From Dendrolimus kikuchii (lineage: Eukaryota > Arthropoda > Insecta > Lepidoptera > Lasiocampidae), in the NCBI GenBank assembly GCA_019925095.2, contig CM034398.1, forward strand, positions 5,223,001 to 5,287,000: a stretch of 64,000 bases of DNA. Reading direction: 5' to 3'. Position numbers and translations under genes: made by a program. The notes under the pieces are model-generated. The model saw nothing but the letters and a program-made list of their open reading frames with translations. It had not been told where the DNA came from and made no database searches. This document shows, piece after piece, positions 23,877-35,000 of this stretch (position 1 is the stretch's first letter; each line of letters opens with the position of its first letter).

Positions 23877-24398
23877 ATGTATAAAGTCGAAGTGTTTCAT
23901 TTATTATTATTGGCGGCGATCGTGCAGCTCGCGATTGCTTTGAAAGACGGCGATTGTGAAGTTTGCGTGAAAACTGTAGAGAAATTCGCAACCACGTTAT
24001 CAGATGATGTAAAGAAGGACCCAAAGAAAATTGAAGCAGAGTTCAAGAAGTTCTGTAAAGGCACGAAGAACAAAGAGAACAGATTTTGTTACTACTTGGG
24101 AGGCTTAGAAGAGTCTGCTACCGGCATTCTTGGAGAGCTCTCAAAACCCCTGAGTTGGTCGATGCCAGCTGATAAAATCTGCGAGAAGCTTAGGAAAAAA
24201 GACGCCCAGATCTGTGACTTACGATTCGACAAGCAAATCGACTTAAACAATGTTGATTTGAAAAAACTAAAAGTTCGTGACTTGAAAAAAATTCTGAATG
24301 ACTGGGATGAGGTTTGCGACGGTTGCATCGAAAAAACCGATTTCATTAAAAGAATAGAAGAATTAAAGCCCAAGTATATGGGTAGATCTGATTTGTAA
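23877..24398 (+). CDS. Manf: Mesencephalic astrocyte-derived neurotrophic factor homologue (MANF/ARMET), 173 aa, single exon
   Basis: Residues 1-21 are a signal peptide ([14 protein letters not shown] core). The mature protein has the eight family cysteines at 27, 30, 60, 71, 102, 113, 147 and 150. The N-terminal saposin-like domain runs to about residue 120, and the C-terminal SAP-like domain carries the C147-D-G-C150 motif (CXXC). The C-terminus RSDL is a KDEL-type ER retention signal. MANF is an ER-resident and secreted protein that supports ER protein homeostasis and, in flies, neuron and glia survival. Length matches the family. The whole reading frame is one exon. A candidate poly(A) signal AATAAA is at 24600-24605. 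An ERSE-like site lies 150 bp upstream of the ATG. Confidence 0.96.
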   Translation: MYKVEVFHLLLLAAIVQLAIALKDGDCEVCVKTVEKFATTLSDDVKKDPKKIEAEFKKFCKGTKNKENRFCYYLGGLEESATGILGELSKPLSWSMPADKICEKLRKKDAQICDLRFDKQIDLNNVDLKKLKVRDLKKILNDWDEVCDGCIEKTDFIKRIEELKPKYMGRSDL

Positions 24399-24719
24399 AA
24401 CAGTATCATTTACTTAGGTAAATAACAAATATCCCACTCTGTTAATTGTAAATTGAATTTATGTACCTCTTTATTAATATATTGTTAAGTTTCTACATGT
24501 GTATGAACATTGGCTATTTTATGATTATCTTAAGAGATATTGTTGCTATTTTATAGCTAACATTTTATACTTTGCAGTCCATTTATTTATTTTACATACA
24601 ATAAATATTTGGAAGGAAGTTCCAGCCAAGATATTTTTTCTTCATTATAATGTAGGATTTTTCTTCTTGAATCTTCAATGTTCTCAGCACTGGTTAATCT
24701 TGTCTATATATAATTTTCT

Positions 24720-24846
24720 ATACATACATACATGCATAACTTCACGCCAGTTCCCTTGCAGGGTAGGCATGAACAACAGAGTGTCATTTAGGCTTATTCT
24801 TACACACCTCACTTGCCTCTTTGACATTCATAACTCTTGTCATGCA
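24720..24846 (-). mobile_element. RTE-like LINE 3' end fragment (family B)
   Basis: Short minus-strand copy with tail at 24720-24735 and the ORF end to about 24846. 'aattttctatac' occurs just before (24711-24722) and just after (24846-24857), a probable 12-bp target-site duplication. Confidence 0.78.
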
Positions 24847-25641
24847 ATTTTCTATACAGTAACAATTTTCTTGTTTCAGATAATTCAAATTACAGTTACA
24901 CTGTGATATGAGCCATGCACGCTGGTCTCCAGTGGATTCGCCTCTGCAGTGTGCCCTCCTAGAGATCATTGAGCAATTGCATTTGACAGTATGATGCATG
25001 TGGGATGTATGTGTTTATGCAAATAAATTATTACTGTAATTAAGTACATAAATATTTTTTCTATTTTTGTTTTATTTGTATTACTAATATAAACTAACAA
25101 CCTATTTAATGCACCAACAAAGTTTCTCACTAAACATTTGCCTATGTTGTCAACTGACTTTTTTTTGTTAAAATTGTGTATGATACAGTCAGTCATAGAG
25201 CACAGACATCTTTAATAATTGCAGAGCCTTTTTAAAATATATTTTCAATATTAATGCTTACCACAATTAGATGTTATGATTATTTGATTACAGTAATTAT
25301 TTTCTTAAAATGCTTTTCAAGAAAAAAATATTGATTGTAGTTTTATCCCCTTTTTAATATGGTTTATATCACAAAGGAAATTAATTTGGAATTTGTGTAC
25401 CCTCAGAATAATACCAAAAGCCTAGTTTATATTCTGAATGTGTACTTGCATAACTCCATTGTTATTCATTCAATCATACAGGTATATAAGAGGCTATAAT
25501 AATGTGTGTGTATAACTTGTTTAAAATAATTTAAATCTATAGCACAAGGAAATAATTGTGCAATGAGTGATCAATTTCATTACTAAGCAAATTTTCAAAT
25601 ACAATAAATGAAACAAAACAGTACCATTTCACACTAATAAC

Positions 25642-25647
25642 TTTATT
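25642..25647 (-). terminator. Candidate poly(A) signal for ATP synthase subunit f
   Basis: AATAAA on the minus strand, about 100 nt downstream of the stop codon at 25747. Confidence 0.5.
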
Positions 25648-25746
25648 GCAGTAATTGTTGAATGTATGAGCTATACAAACAAAACAGATTTTAAATTAAA
25701 ACTTGTATTCATACACCAATAAACATGAATTATTGGGGGCAGCCAT

Positions 25747-27335
25747 TTAGTGGTATTTGTAGTTCCTGTGGTGTTCTGAAAAATAAAAAATGAATACTTT
25801 AGGATATTTTACTTAAAGCCAGGAGGTATTGAACAAGCATTTTTATTGTAAGTAATTCTTGCAGTTAACATAGTAAGACAGTTGCAGTCTCTAAGGGTGT
25901 CACTGTGTAACTATATTGTTTATAGGTTCATTATTATCAAATCAGACTTAGCTTTAAATATGTAGCTAATAGTTAACTATCAAAAATAAAATAATAACTT
26001 TGAATACATAACATACTCCATTGCTAAAACAGTCTCATAGGGAAAATTGAAGGTAGGTATTATAAAACATATACAAAGTGAAAATAGTGACAAAATAACA
26101 TTACTATTGTCATTTTAAATACTTGAAAACCATAAAGAGAGCTTTTTAGATTAGTTATTGATTTTTTTTTCAATTTATATAATTAAAATGAAGTTTATCA
26201 ACAGTTAAGATTGGATTGGAACATATTTACAATTTGAAAAATATCTAAATAATGTCTATTGGAGATGCCTAGTAGTTTATTCCCTTATTTCCCCCTCCAC
26301 TAAATCCTCCTCCTAGTGCATCAAGTGCAACATTTATAGTAGAATTTGAGAAAATATTAAGTTTTTTTAAATATAATATGAGTGAAATTTTGAATTTGAT
26401 GATGATCTTGTATGGCGTTAAAGGGTAAAATCAAGGATTTTGCATTCTAATACATACAAGGTTTATTAGAATGCAAAACCTTAATGCTAATATACATTAT
26501 AGGTAAGGTACAAGGAACTTACTGAGTTTGCCGTAATTGATCACATAGAAGAATGTCATGCTCCCAACAAGCAGCTGGAGGAATGGTGCAATGCCCACCT
26601 TCTTGGGCTGCATGTACTTGTGCTGCCACCTCCACCAAGCTATGAACACACAATAAAATAATATATACTGTTATAAAAGAATTGAAATGTATTTAAATTG
26701 ATAAACAGAAACAATTTGATATGAGTTTTTATGATTAACACCATGGATTTATTAATGTACTCTGTGCACCACGGTTACAACCTCCATTTTTTTAAGTACC
26801 TGTATCATTAAGACAAGCCTTTTAGTTTATTCATGAGGAGTCCGAGTATATAAGTATTTAACCCATGAAATAATCAAAACAATCTATTTGATAGGATCTG
26901 ATAACATTACTCACCAAACTCTTTTTTAATCATATAAATTTATTGATGTGAAATCTTTATTCTGTTGATTATCCTACATTTATATGAACTATGAATTAAA
27001 ACTGATAAGTAACAGGAAGGTATATGAGACACAAATAACCTCAATGTTGAAAGTTTAACGTTAAGCAAAAACAACCTACCACGACTGCAAGCGCCAACCA
27101 TAGCCGCCGGAGTCTTATTCCTACGGCCAAACCATGAACCAATCTCGTTCAATTTTAGTTGTCCAAAGGGAGTATCAGCTGAAATCAATATAATATAAAT
27201 TACATAACCGAGATCCCAAAAGGAAGGCCAATGTCAATTTGTATATTTCTACTTACGCTTGCCATAATAACGAGCCGGATCATAAGGCCCGTGAACAGCT
27301 GCATTATATTCCTTTGGATAATCGCCGATAGCCAT
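25747..27335 (-). CDS. ATPsynF: Mitochondrial ATP synthase subunit f, 107 aa, 4 exons
   Basis: Exons are 27257-27335 (ATG at 27335), 27080-27178, 26523-26639 and 25747-25775; all phases match and total 324 nt. The N-terminus MAIGDYPKEYN..VHGPYDPARYYGK, the central SWFGRRNKTP block and the C-terminus INYGKLKHHRNYKYH are strongly conserved with the fly subunit. There is one membrane segment in the third exon (about residues 78-98, IAPFLQLLVGSMTFFYVINY). The protein is part of the Fo membrane domain and supports dimerisation of complex V in the inner mitochondrial membrane. It is divergent to PSMD4, 470 bp away. Confidence 0.95.
26432..26485. repeat. Imperfect hairpin in ATP synthase f 3' intron
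   Basis: aaggattttgcattctaata and tattagaatgcaaaacctt pair across a ~10-nt loop. Located in the last intron, about 40 bp from exon 3. Probably a small MITE relic. Confidence 0.6.
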
Positions 27336-27805
27336 ATTTTTCAGATTAAATCGGCGATTACTACAAATCGGAAAAGTGGTCGGTCAAGCTGTCAAAAGCA
27401 TTGACAACTAAACCATAAACCTTAGTAGACAGTAGAGTTGTATTTGCCACAATGGCAGGCAAAGTAACTTGTTTATGCAGCCTTATTTAATGTACATATG
27501 TTCAACAACTCGAATTTTCTCATTTCGATAAATAGTTCACATTTTTCAAAAAAACTATCATAACTATTCATAAACTATCAATAGCCTACAACTACTCTTC
27601 ATTTTAAAGTAAATGTTGTAGGTAATAAATAAATAAATTTTCTGCCTCTTGTAGGCTGATTAAATATTACTGGAGCGAAACCAATCTCAATTCAAAATAC
27701 TTGAAATGTCAAAATTGTAATCTATGATTATACAGCAAAATTTCATTTTTTGTATAGAGCTTGAAACTGTTTTTCAAAGTTCGATTATAAAGAAATTTAT
27801 TCAAA
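27336..27805. other. Divergent promoter region, ATP synthase f / PSMD4
   Basis: 470 bp between two start codons on opposite strands, holding repeat P copy 4 (27425-27640). Housekeeping divergent pairs are often co-expressed, but nothing in the sequence proves it. No TATA box was seen. Confidence 0.55.
27425..27640 (+). repeat. Repeat P, copy 4
   Basis: Carries gttgtatttgccacaatggcaggcaaag, gcagcctta, atagttcacatttttc, actatcaatagcctacaac and cattttaaagtaa, parallel to copies 2 and 3 but more diverged. Confidence 0.55.
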
Positions 27806-28888
27806 ATGGTATTGGAGAGTACTATGATTTGTGTCGACAATAGTGACTACATGAGAAATGGTGATTTTTTGCCAACAAGACTGCAAGCTCAGCAAGATGC
27901 TGTGAATCTGGTATGTCATTCCAAAACACGGTCAAATCCTGAGAATAATGTGGGTTTGCTGACTCTCGCTAATGTGGAAGTGCTTGCTACGTTAACTAGT
28001 GATGTTGGCCGCATACTGTCCAAGCTGCACCGCGTTCAGCCGAACGGGAATATTAATTTATTGACTGGCATTAGAATCGCGCATTTAGCTTTGAAACATC
28101 GTCAAGGGAAGAATCACAAGATGCGCATTGTTGTCTTCGTCGGTTCACCTATCAACACAGATGAGAAAGAACTAGTGAAACTTGCTAAACGGCTTAAGAA
28201 AGAAAAGGTAAATTGTGATGTTGTTTCATTTGGTGAGGATTCTGACAATAATCCATTACTGACATCTTTTGTTAATACATTAAATGGTAAAGATAGTGCA
28301 TCGGGCGGCAGCCATCTCGTTTCTGTACCGGCTGGTGGATGTGTTGTGCTCTCTGAAGCTTTGATTTCCAGCCCACTCATTGGGGGTGATGGTGCTGGCC
28401 CATCTGGCTCTGGACTGTCACCATTTGAATTTGGCGTTGATCCTAATGAGGACCCTGAGCTTGCTTTAGCTTTACGTGTGTCTATGGAGGAGCAGAGACA
28501 GCGCCAAGAGGAGGAGTCTCGCAGGCAGCAAGCCAGTACTGAAGGTGAAACTAAGCCAGGAGAAACTCAAAACACTGGTATGGAAAGAGCTCTAGCAATG
28601 TCTCTAGGTAGAGAGGCCATGGAATTGTCTGAGGAAGAGCAAATTGCACTAGCTATGCAGATGAGCATGCAGCAAGATGCCCCTCAAGCTGAAGAGAGCA
28701 TGGATGTCTCTGAGGAATATGCTGAAGTAATGAATGACCCAGCATTCCTGCAAAGTGTGTTAGAAAATCTCCCTGGTGTGGACCCACAAAGTGAAACAAT
28801 CCGTAATGCCATGTCCACTATAAAGAAAGACAAAGATGACAAGGAGGAACAAAAAGATAAGGACGGTAAAGGATCAGGTTCCAATTAA
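27806..28888 (+). CDS. PSMD4: 26S proteasome regulatory subunit PSMD4 / Rpn10, 360 aa, single exon
   Basis: Residues 1-190 form the von Willebrand A domain, starting [21 protein letters not shown], that docks Rpn10 between lid and base of the 19S particle. Ubiquitin-interacting motifs follow: one around residues 212-230 ([15 protein letters not shown]), one around 258-275 (ERALAMSLG) and one around 278-295 ([14 protein letters not shown]). The C-terminus is Lys/Asp-rich. The protein is a ubiquitin receptor that delivers conjugates to the proteasome. Length fits the family (human 377). The frame is uninterrupted by introns. AATAAA at 28988-28993 is a likely poly(A) signal, only about 35 bp from the stop codon of the last exon proposed for the convergent gene. 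Confidence 0.96.
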   Translation: MVLESTMICVDNSDYMRNGDFLPTRLQAQQDAVNLVCHSKTRSNPENNVGLLTLANVEVLATLTSDVGRILSKLHRVQPNGNINLLTGIRIAHLALKHRQGKNHKMRIVVFVGSPINTDEKELVKLAKRLKKEKVNCDVVSFGEDSDNNPLLTSFVNTLNGKDSASGGSHLVSVPAGGCVVLSEALISSPLIGGDGAGPSGSGLSPFEFGVDPNEDPELALALRVSMEEQRQRQEEESRRQQASTEGETKPGETQNTGMERALAMSLGREAMELSEEEQIALAMQMSMQQDAPQAEESMDVSEEYAEVMNDPAFLQSVLENLPGVDPQSETIRNAMSTIKKDKDDKEEQKDKDGKGSGSN

Positions 28889-28987
28889 AAGCAATATGTT
28901 TTTTTAATTTTTATTAAGTAACAATGCGTTTAGCTTGTAAAATTTAATGTCATACACCATAATGCAGTGTTATTCACTATAAATTTA

Positions 28988-28993
28988 AATAAA
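28988..28993 (+). terminator. Candidate poly(A) signal for PSMD4
   Basis: AATAAA about 100 nt after the stop codon. Confidence 0.5.
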
Positions 28994-29026
28994 TAGCAGA
29001 TGGTTTATATGTGAATATTGTTTCAT

Positions 29027-32000
29027 TTATTTCCATGAGATCCAGTTCAGTCCTTCTATTTTGTCATATTCTGCAAAAAGAAAACAAAGTTAATTTAAAT
29101 ATTATTTCATTTATTTTCTTTTACATATAAATAAAGTCTCACTCTTAATTAAAATAACCTAATATGGTAGCAGCTGTAAATTATTAATTAAATTAATATC
29201 AAAATATGACAACGATTATGCAAGCGATTTACTAATATAATTCATAACAACAAGAAGGGACGGAGAATTATACTAAAGACCATACAAGTTATGCTGGTTA
29301 AAATTACCAAATTTACAAACAAAATATGTCTGGATAATCCTATCCACATATGGGAACGAGTGTAGGGTGTTACTGACTCAGTAGACAACTCATCAAAAGC
29401 AAGGCATTTAGGTCTTCGAGAAATCGGATTCCTTGGAAAAAATGAAATAGAACTTGCTAAAGGTGATAAAGAAGGTTTCATACTGGATTCATTCCAAAAT
29501 CCTTTACTCTGAAATTTTCTTTTCACTTCTAACAACTGCTGTCTTCTCTGGTTATCATCAAAGATTTTCACTTTTGTTCTTTCAAACGGTAGTCCTAAAA
29601 AATATGAGAATTGCTAGTTGTATAAAAAACTTCATGTGTATGAATAAAATTTAATATATTTAACAAGCACATGTAAATTAAAGAGCAACAATAATTTATT
29701 ATAGACAAATTGACATTTTCAGGATTTTTCTAATTTCTACATCATAAATATGTATATTGATTCTATTACCTTAAGTGAAATCGGACTGGAGTGCCATTGT
29801 GCTAAACTTATTTGTGCGAATAATCTGATTCTCTTGAGAAGTTATAGGAATGCATACACAGCCCGCTGTTCACTAAAATAATAGAAATAACTCATTAATT
29901 AATTATTCAACGGACAAAGTTTTAAACCCAAATGAGAGAGGCTAAATTTAATGAAAACTGCATTGTAACATGTTTAAAGGGCAATTTTATGTTACATAAT
30001 TAAAAGAACTTTTCGGTTACTCTTCAGTGACCGTGATCTTAGTTCTAAATGCACTATGTAGCGAGCCGCAGGTCTAGTAAGCCATCCGGCTGGCCGCAGG
30101 TAACAAAATGTATGATATCTATATGCACTACGTTGCGAATTCTGGCGAACCGGTCTGGTGCGGCCTCATTGCCGATCAGCCTGACGGTTGCTATACGCAG
30201 TATACGGCCGGTACTCAACCGCATACTATTATTGCGATTGCCATCCGGCTAGCCGCATATCTAACTGCAAACTGCGGTCAACCGGATGCGTGCTTGGATT
30301 GCGGTTAGCCGCAAAGTGCGTGTAAGGCCTTAAAATAATTGCAATGTAAAAGAATAATTATATTAAAATTATTTTTGTCTACCCTCAACTTGTTTAATTT
30401 TGTTTATTGATATTTACTCTATGGACTTCTAAAAATTAATTTAAAATGGCGCTTCCTTAATAAGCGTTACAATTTTGTTTGGGTATTTGTTTATTCAATT
30501 TCCACGGGAAACAGACAGATTTCAACAATAGGCACTAAAGATAGGATGATTTTCATCTTGAAAGAGACAGTTTCAGAGGGATATGGTTTCGAAATTTAGG
30601 CGAATGAAGCTTTGAGAAAAATTAGTACTTAACAAAATACCACCTTTATCACTACTATTCATTTTTGATTGGCTGATTGATTTCTTGTTCAACTCTTTTT
30701 GGTTCTTGTTCAGTATAAGATATGAACTTGTTATGTCTTCTAATTGCGGTTTAAAACTTTTATTACTGTGGATAGCGGCTGAAAATAATTTTATTATCTT
30801 CTTAAAGCATAATGGATTTAGAAGTGGGTAGGTATGACTCCAAGTGGTCTTATTGGTTTAAATTTAAGCTGATATTGCTTATAACAAATATCTTTAGAAC
30901 AAAGACGGTCCTGCATATTGGTACTCGAGATTAATATTCTAGAAGCTTACAACTTGGTCGGGTCACAGATGAGGCTGGGTTGAATTTTGGTTTCTCAGCC
31001 GCTCCACGTATTTGTGCCGAATTTTTTCGCTCCGGTTCTAAAAATAAAATTTTACACGTATTATTTCACGTTGTTGGCGTCAGGTTTAATCCGTACCTAA
31101 CATGTGTAGTGCACCTGCGTTTTTTAAATCTTGAACAGGTTCCATTGAGGTTTGGTTTTCACTAAAGCGGAGAAGAGAGATACTATGTATGTGGTGTGTA
31201 AGTATGTAATGCTTGGTAGTATTAAACGGAAAGTCAAAGCAAACGGCTGTATTATTATACACCCCCATGTATACAAGTCTCATGGCGACCCTGCCATGCA
31301 GTGGCATAAAGCGCTAAGTATATTTGTGCAGTAAAGTCGTCTTGTTTTCGTTTGAACTATTCCCGAAACATTAAAAGTAGTAAAGATGGACAAGCAGTGC
31401 TCTAAAATCTGTATCAACAAAGAAATTATTGTGAACCAATTACTCGGTAGCCGAAATTACAGCACACTACCAATAATATATCGTTATTTCCATATCTCCT
31501 CTTCGCGTAACCTCGACGAATTCCTTTCAATTGAAGAGGATAGAATTCTTACTTTCAGAATAGATCAGTGAACAGTTGGCAGGATTCTATAAGAGAATAA
31601 TATTGGACACATTTAAACCAACATGATTAGAATTGAACAAATAATACCTTGAACAGCTTTCTTCGCTATACTTTGTTTGGATTTGATTGTTAATTTTTGT
31701 AAAGACTTATTTGGATCTGCAATAATATATTATTATAACTAGTGTATAACTATAGCAGTTTATAATTACTAAAGACACGATTATACATATCCATTAAACC
31801 TTAACGTCATACCTGGACTTGAACTTTTCATTTCTATGAGATTTAACGTTTTGGTGGGTTTCACTTTGCCGTGTGACGATGAGACACTGTCGGAATCGCT
31901 CGACACATCTACAATTTTAATACTCTCTTACTAGAAATGACAATTTTCCATTAAAAATCGTAACATTAACATGCTTTTAAAATGCAGCATGGTTAGAAGA

Positions 32001-35000
32001 CACCACAGTAAACGTCCACTTTGTAAGAATCATACTGTGAATCTAAGATGTCTAGGGATACTGGTAGTCAAAGATATTGCGCAGCGTTCTATTTTACTTT
32101 GGCACCTGCCACAACAAATCTCTTGTCTCGTTTTGTACTTATTCGTCGTCGTCAACCTATCGCATTCCGCTGCTGAACATAGGCCTTCACAAATCTGCGC
32201 CATAATCTACTTAGATCTTTTGCTTTCCTCATACAGCCCATGTCGGCGAGCTTGCACAGGACATTATAAGATATTCCACTAAACCATTTTGTTAAAATCA
32301 AAACTGAATCTTACAGATTTTATTATTAAAAGACATAAGTAGACCACCACTTCCAAAAGAGTTTTAGTTCCTCTTCAAATAGAAGAGCGACGTAAGAATC
32401 GCCCCGGTGATGTTTTAAATAATAAAATTTCAAAAAGCAAGAGACTATTAATCGATCTATATCGACGTCTAGTTATATAAAATTTTTGTGGATGGTCTAT
32501 TTATATCAGACGATATTCATCCCTCTTGTTTTTCTTTTCTGTTTAGAACTTAACATTCCACCCTTCACCTAAATTGAAATGAAATGGAAAGCATGAGCTA
32601 AATTAAGATTAGTGGAATAACAAAAGAACTAAGTTCAGGTATCTCGTATAGCACAAGTACTCCACCGTGTGTTACCAATATTTCGGTTATCAATTTTTTT
32701 ACAATATAATACAACACCAATATAATATCAACAACAACGCTACAGTATAATACTTGTAACTACTTTATCAGTACAGTAAATAAATTATACCATAGGGCCG
32801 TGGTATCCTGCTATCAAGAGATCTTTGTCTTAGAGGACTTTTGGCAAACTTGTTTTGAATTGGTAACAACGGTCTTGTTGCTGCAAAGGTGAAAGTATAA
32901 TATAGAAATTGTATTAGTTAATCCTCATAGCAGTAGTAAAGAAGTAGTGTCGTGGGTAAAATTCTGCCCCAATAATATAATTACAGTGACGACAATTTAT
33001 TCAAAAGGCAAAAACAACTCCGAACGGTAACAAACTGATTTGAAATTGTGTGTCTATATACGATGATATTGCTGAAAATGATGCATTGTTCGAACATGAT
33101 TTTAATCCAGTGAAAATAGAGAAATGCGAATTAAATTACAATTATTTACTTTCAAAAGACAGATAGATAGTTTGACATGTTGTAGGTATAGACATAACAG
33201 GAAATCTTGTTGCATCAAACTTAAGACTCGAGATCTTCTTGGAGAAAACCTAAGACTCGAGATCTTATTGAAAGTTTGGCATACAAAAACCTCCCTGTTT
33301 TTTTGTAACCTAATCACCTGTTTTAAGAAACTTACATCTTTCATTTAGGATACCACTCTTGTTCGAAACAGCCTGCCCATTAGCGATTGGCGTCCGCGCC
33401 TGGTTTCCAGCGACGTCCACCCTTGTTGCTGTCCAAAATAAAACACCAATCGCTATAAACTCAATGGAAAATATCTTTTCCGCCATAAAGCTGCCAACGT
33501 GTGCATTATACGCCAGAAGACAAAGTGCAATAACGCACTTATTATAATAATATCTATCGTTGATTTCGTAACTGAAATGATCATATCGATGTTTTTCGAT
33601 AAGTATTTCAAATTATTTAAAATCTGTCTACCCTTTATGCTAGTATGACTGATTTGTTACCATACTCATACAGATAAATTAATATCAAATGCTTTATTTA
33701 ATTCAGCTAATTAATTACTTTTTTATCGGGGTGTAATCCTTATGGACGTATATATATATATATGGACGCCCTATCACCCAGGGATAGCAATAGGGTAGTG
33801 TTGGACTCCCGATAACGTGCTCGAACCCACTAACCAAACCGCCCCCATGTACCATCACAACGCCGTAATATCAGGGTCTCGGGAACCGAAGATACTTACG
33901 ATAGAAAATAAATATTTTGCATAGAGTCGCTAGACAATTACCTACTTCATCCAAAATATTTATTCTCCCTTCTCAGGGCTTAAATACGTCTATCACACTA
34001 TCACTTCTGCCACAAACCTATTCATTTTCTCTTCAATCTTACCAAAGACATTAAGATATCATGGTCTGCACATTAATATGCAAACACGAGAAGATCCCTC
34101 ATTTGCCAACTTTTACATCTTTAAGCTATGCTATTCTACCTAAGGCTTTACTAAATTCTTATAATCTCTAAAACCAATATTTTAATTCAACCTTATGAAA
34201 ATAACAATAGTTAGAGACTTAAGAGATAAGACTTAGTTAAGGTTTACGATACAATTGATGAACTGCTAACACTCACGTAATTTCGACCTGTTCGACGATG
34301 AACTCGAAACAGATTGCGTCTTGTTAGATGATACAGAAGCCTCTGTGCTAAGTGCTGTAATATTAAGAATAAGCACATATATATAACTTGATTAAATAGT
34401 TAGCTACATGGTCCAGATATGTTAGTTACAACAATGACACAACCTGCAGTGGGCTTTGTGGCGAAGCCTTAGGTGAGTAGCGACACCTCGGACCTGACTC
34501 CGGGAGCCAAGGCCCCGTGCTTGCCTTAGCCAGCCGGCACGGAGTGGAAATCGCCAGAGCTAAGACTCAAGCTTCAGGGGTGGAAGTGATAAATGGCATA
34601 ATGTCAGAAGTAGCTTCGGTGAACCTGCAGCCCACCTCTCCACATACCTTATACCACTCACAACCATGTTGCCCCTGTCTTCTATGGCATTTTTTGGGAC
34701 CCATGCCGGGAGTGGCGTGTCACCGTCTGCCCATTTTTCCATGTTCCCCGAACATTACGACGGGCAGACGCCATTGTCCCCATATTCTCAGACCTTTAGT
34801 ACCACTAGCATTTCACCCCAATAGTCCGGAACTTTTTGTTTTCATTTCCCATAATATTCCTACACTGGCAGGGGCTTGTCCTTGGGTGCATTACTATATG
34901 GTGTAGACAGGGATAATCGCCGGTCAGTATCACGCCACATTTACATCAAATTTTTCAAGGGGCCTCCAAAAGCCCGGACCACCCGTGGTCTTGAAAAAAA

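Larger units (their letters stand above)
24399..25746. other. Intergenic: 3' flanks of MANF and ATP synthase f
   Basis: Convergent 3' ends. Holds an RTE-like fragment at 24720-24846, a MANF poly(A) signal candidate at 24600 and a minus-strand AATAAA (25642-25647) suitable for the ATP synthase f mRNA. The rest is AT-rich with nothing recognisable. Confidence 0.55.

Noticed and set aside
29770..29875. Extra exon after acceptor near 29877
   Set aside because: Stops in all frames before the donor at about 29770.
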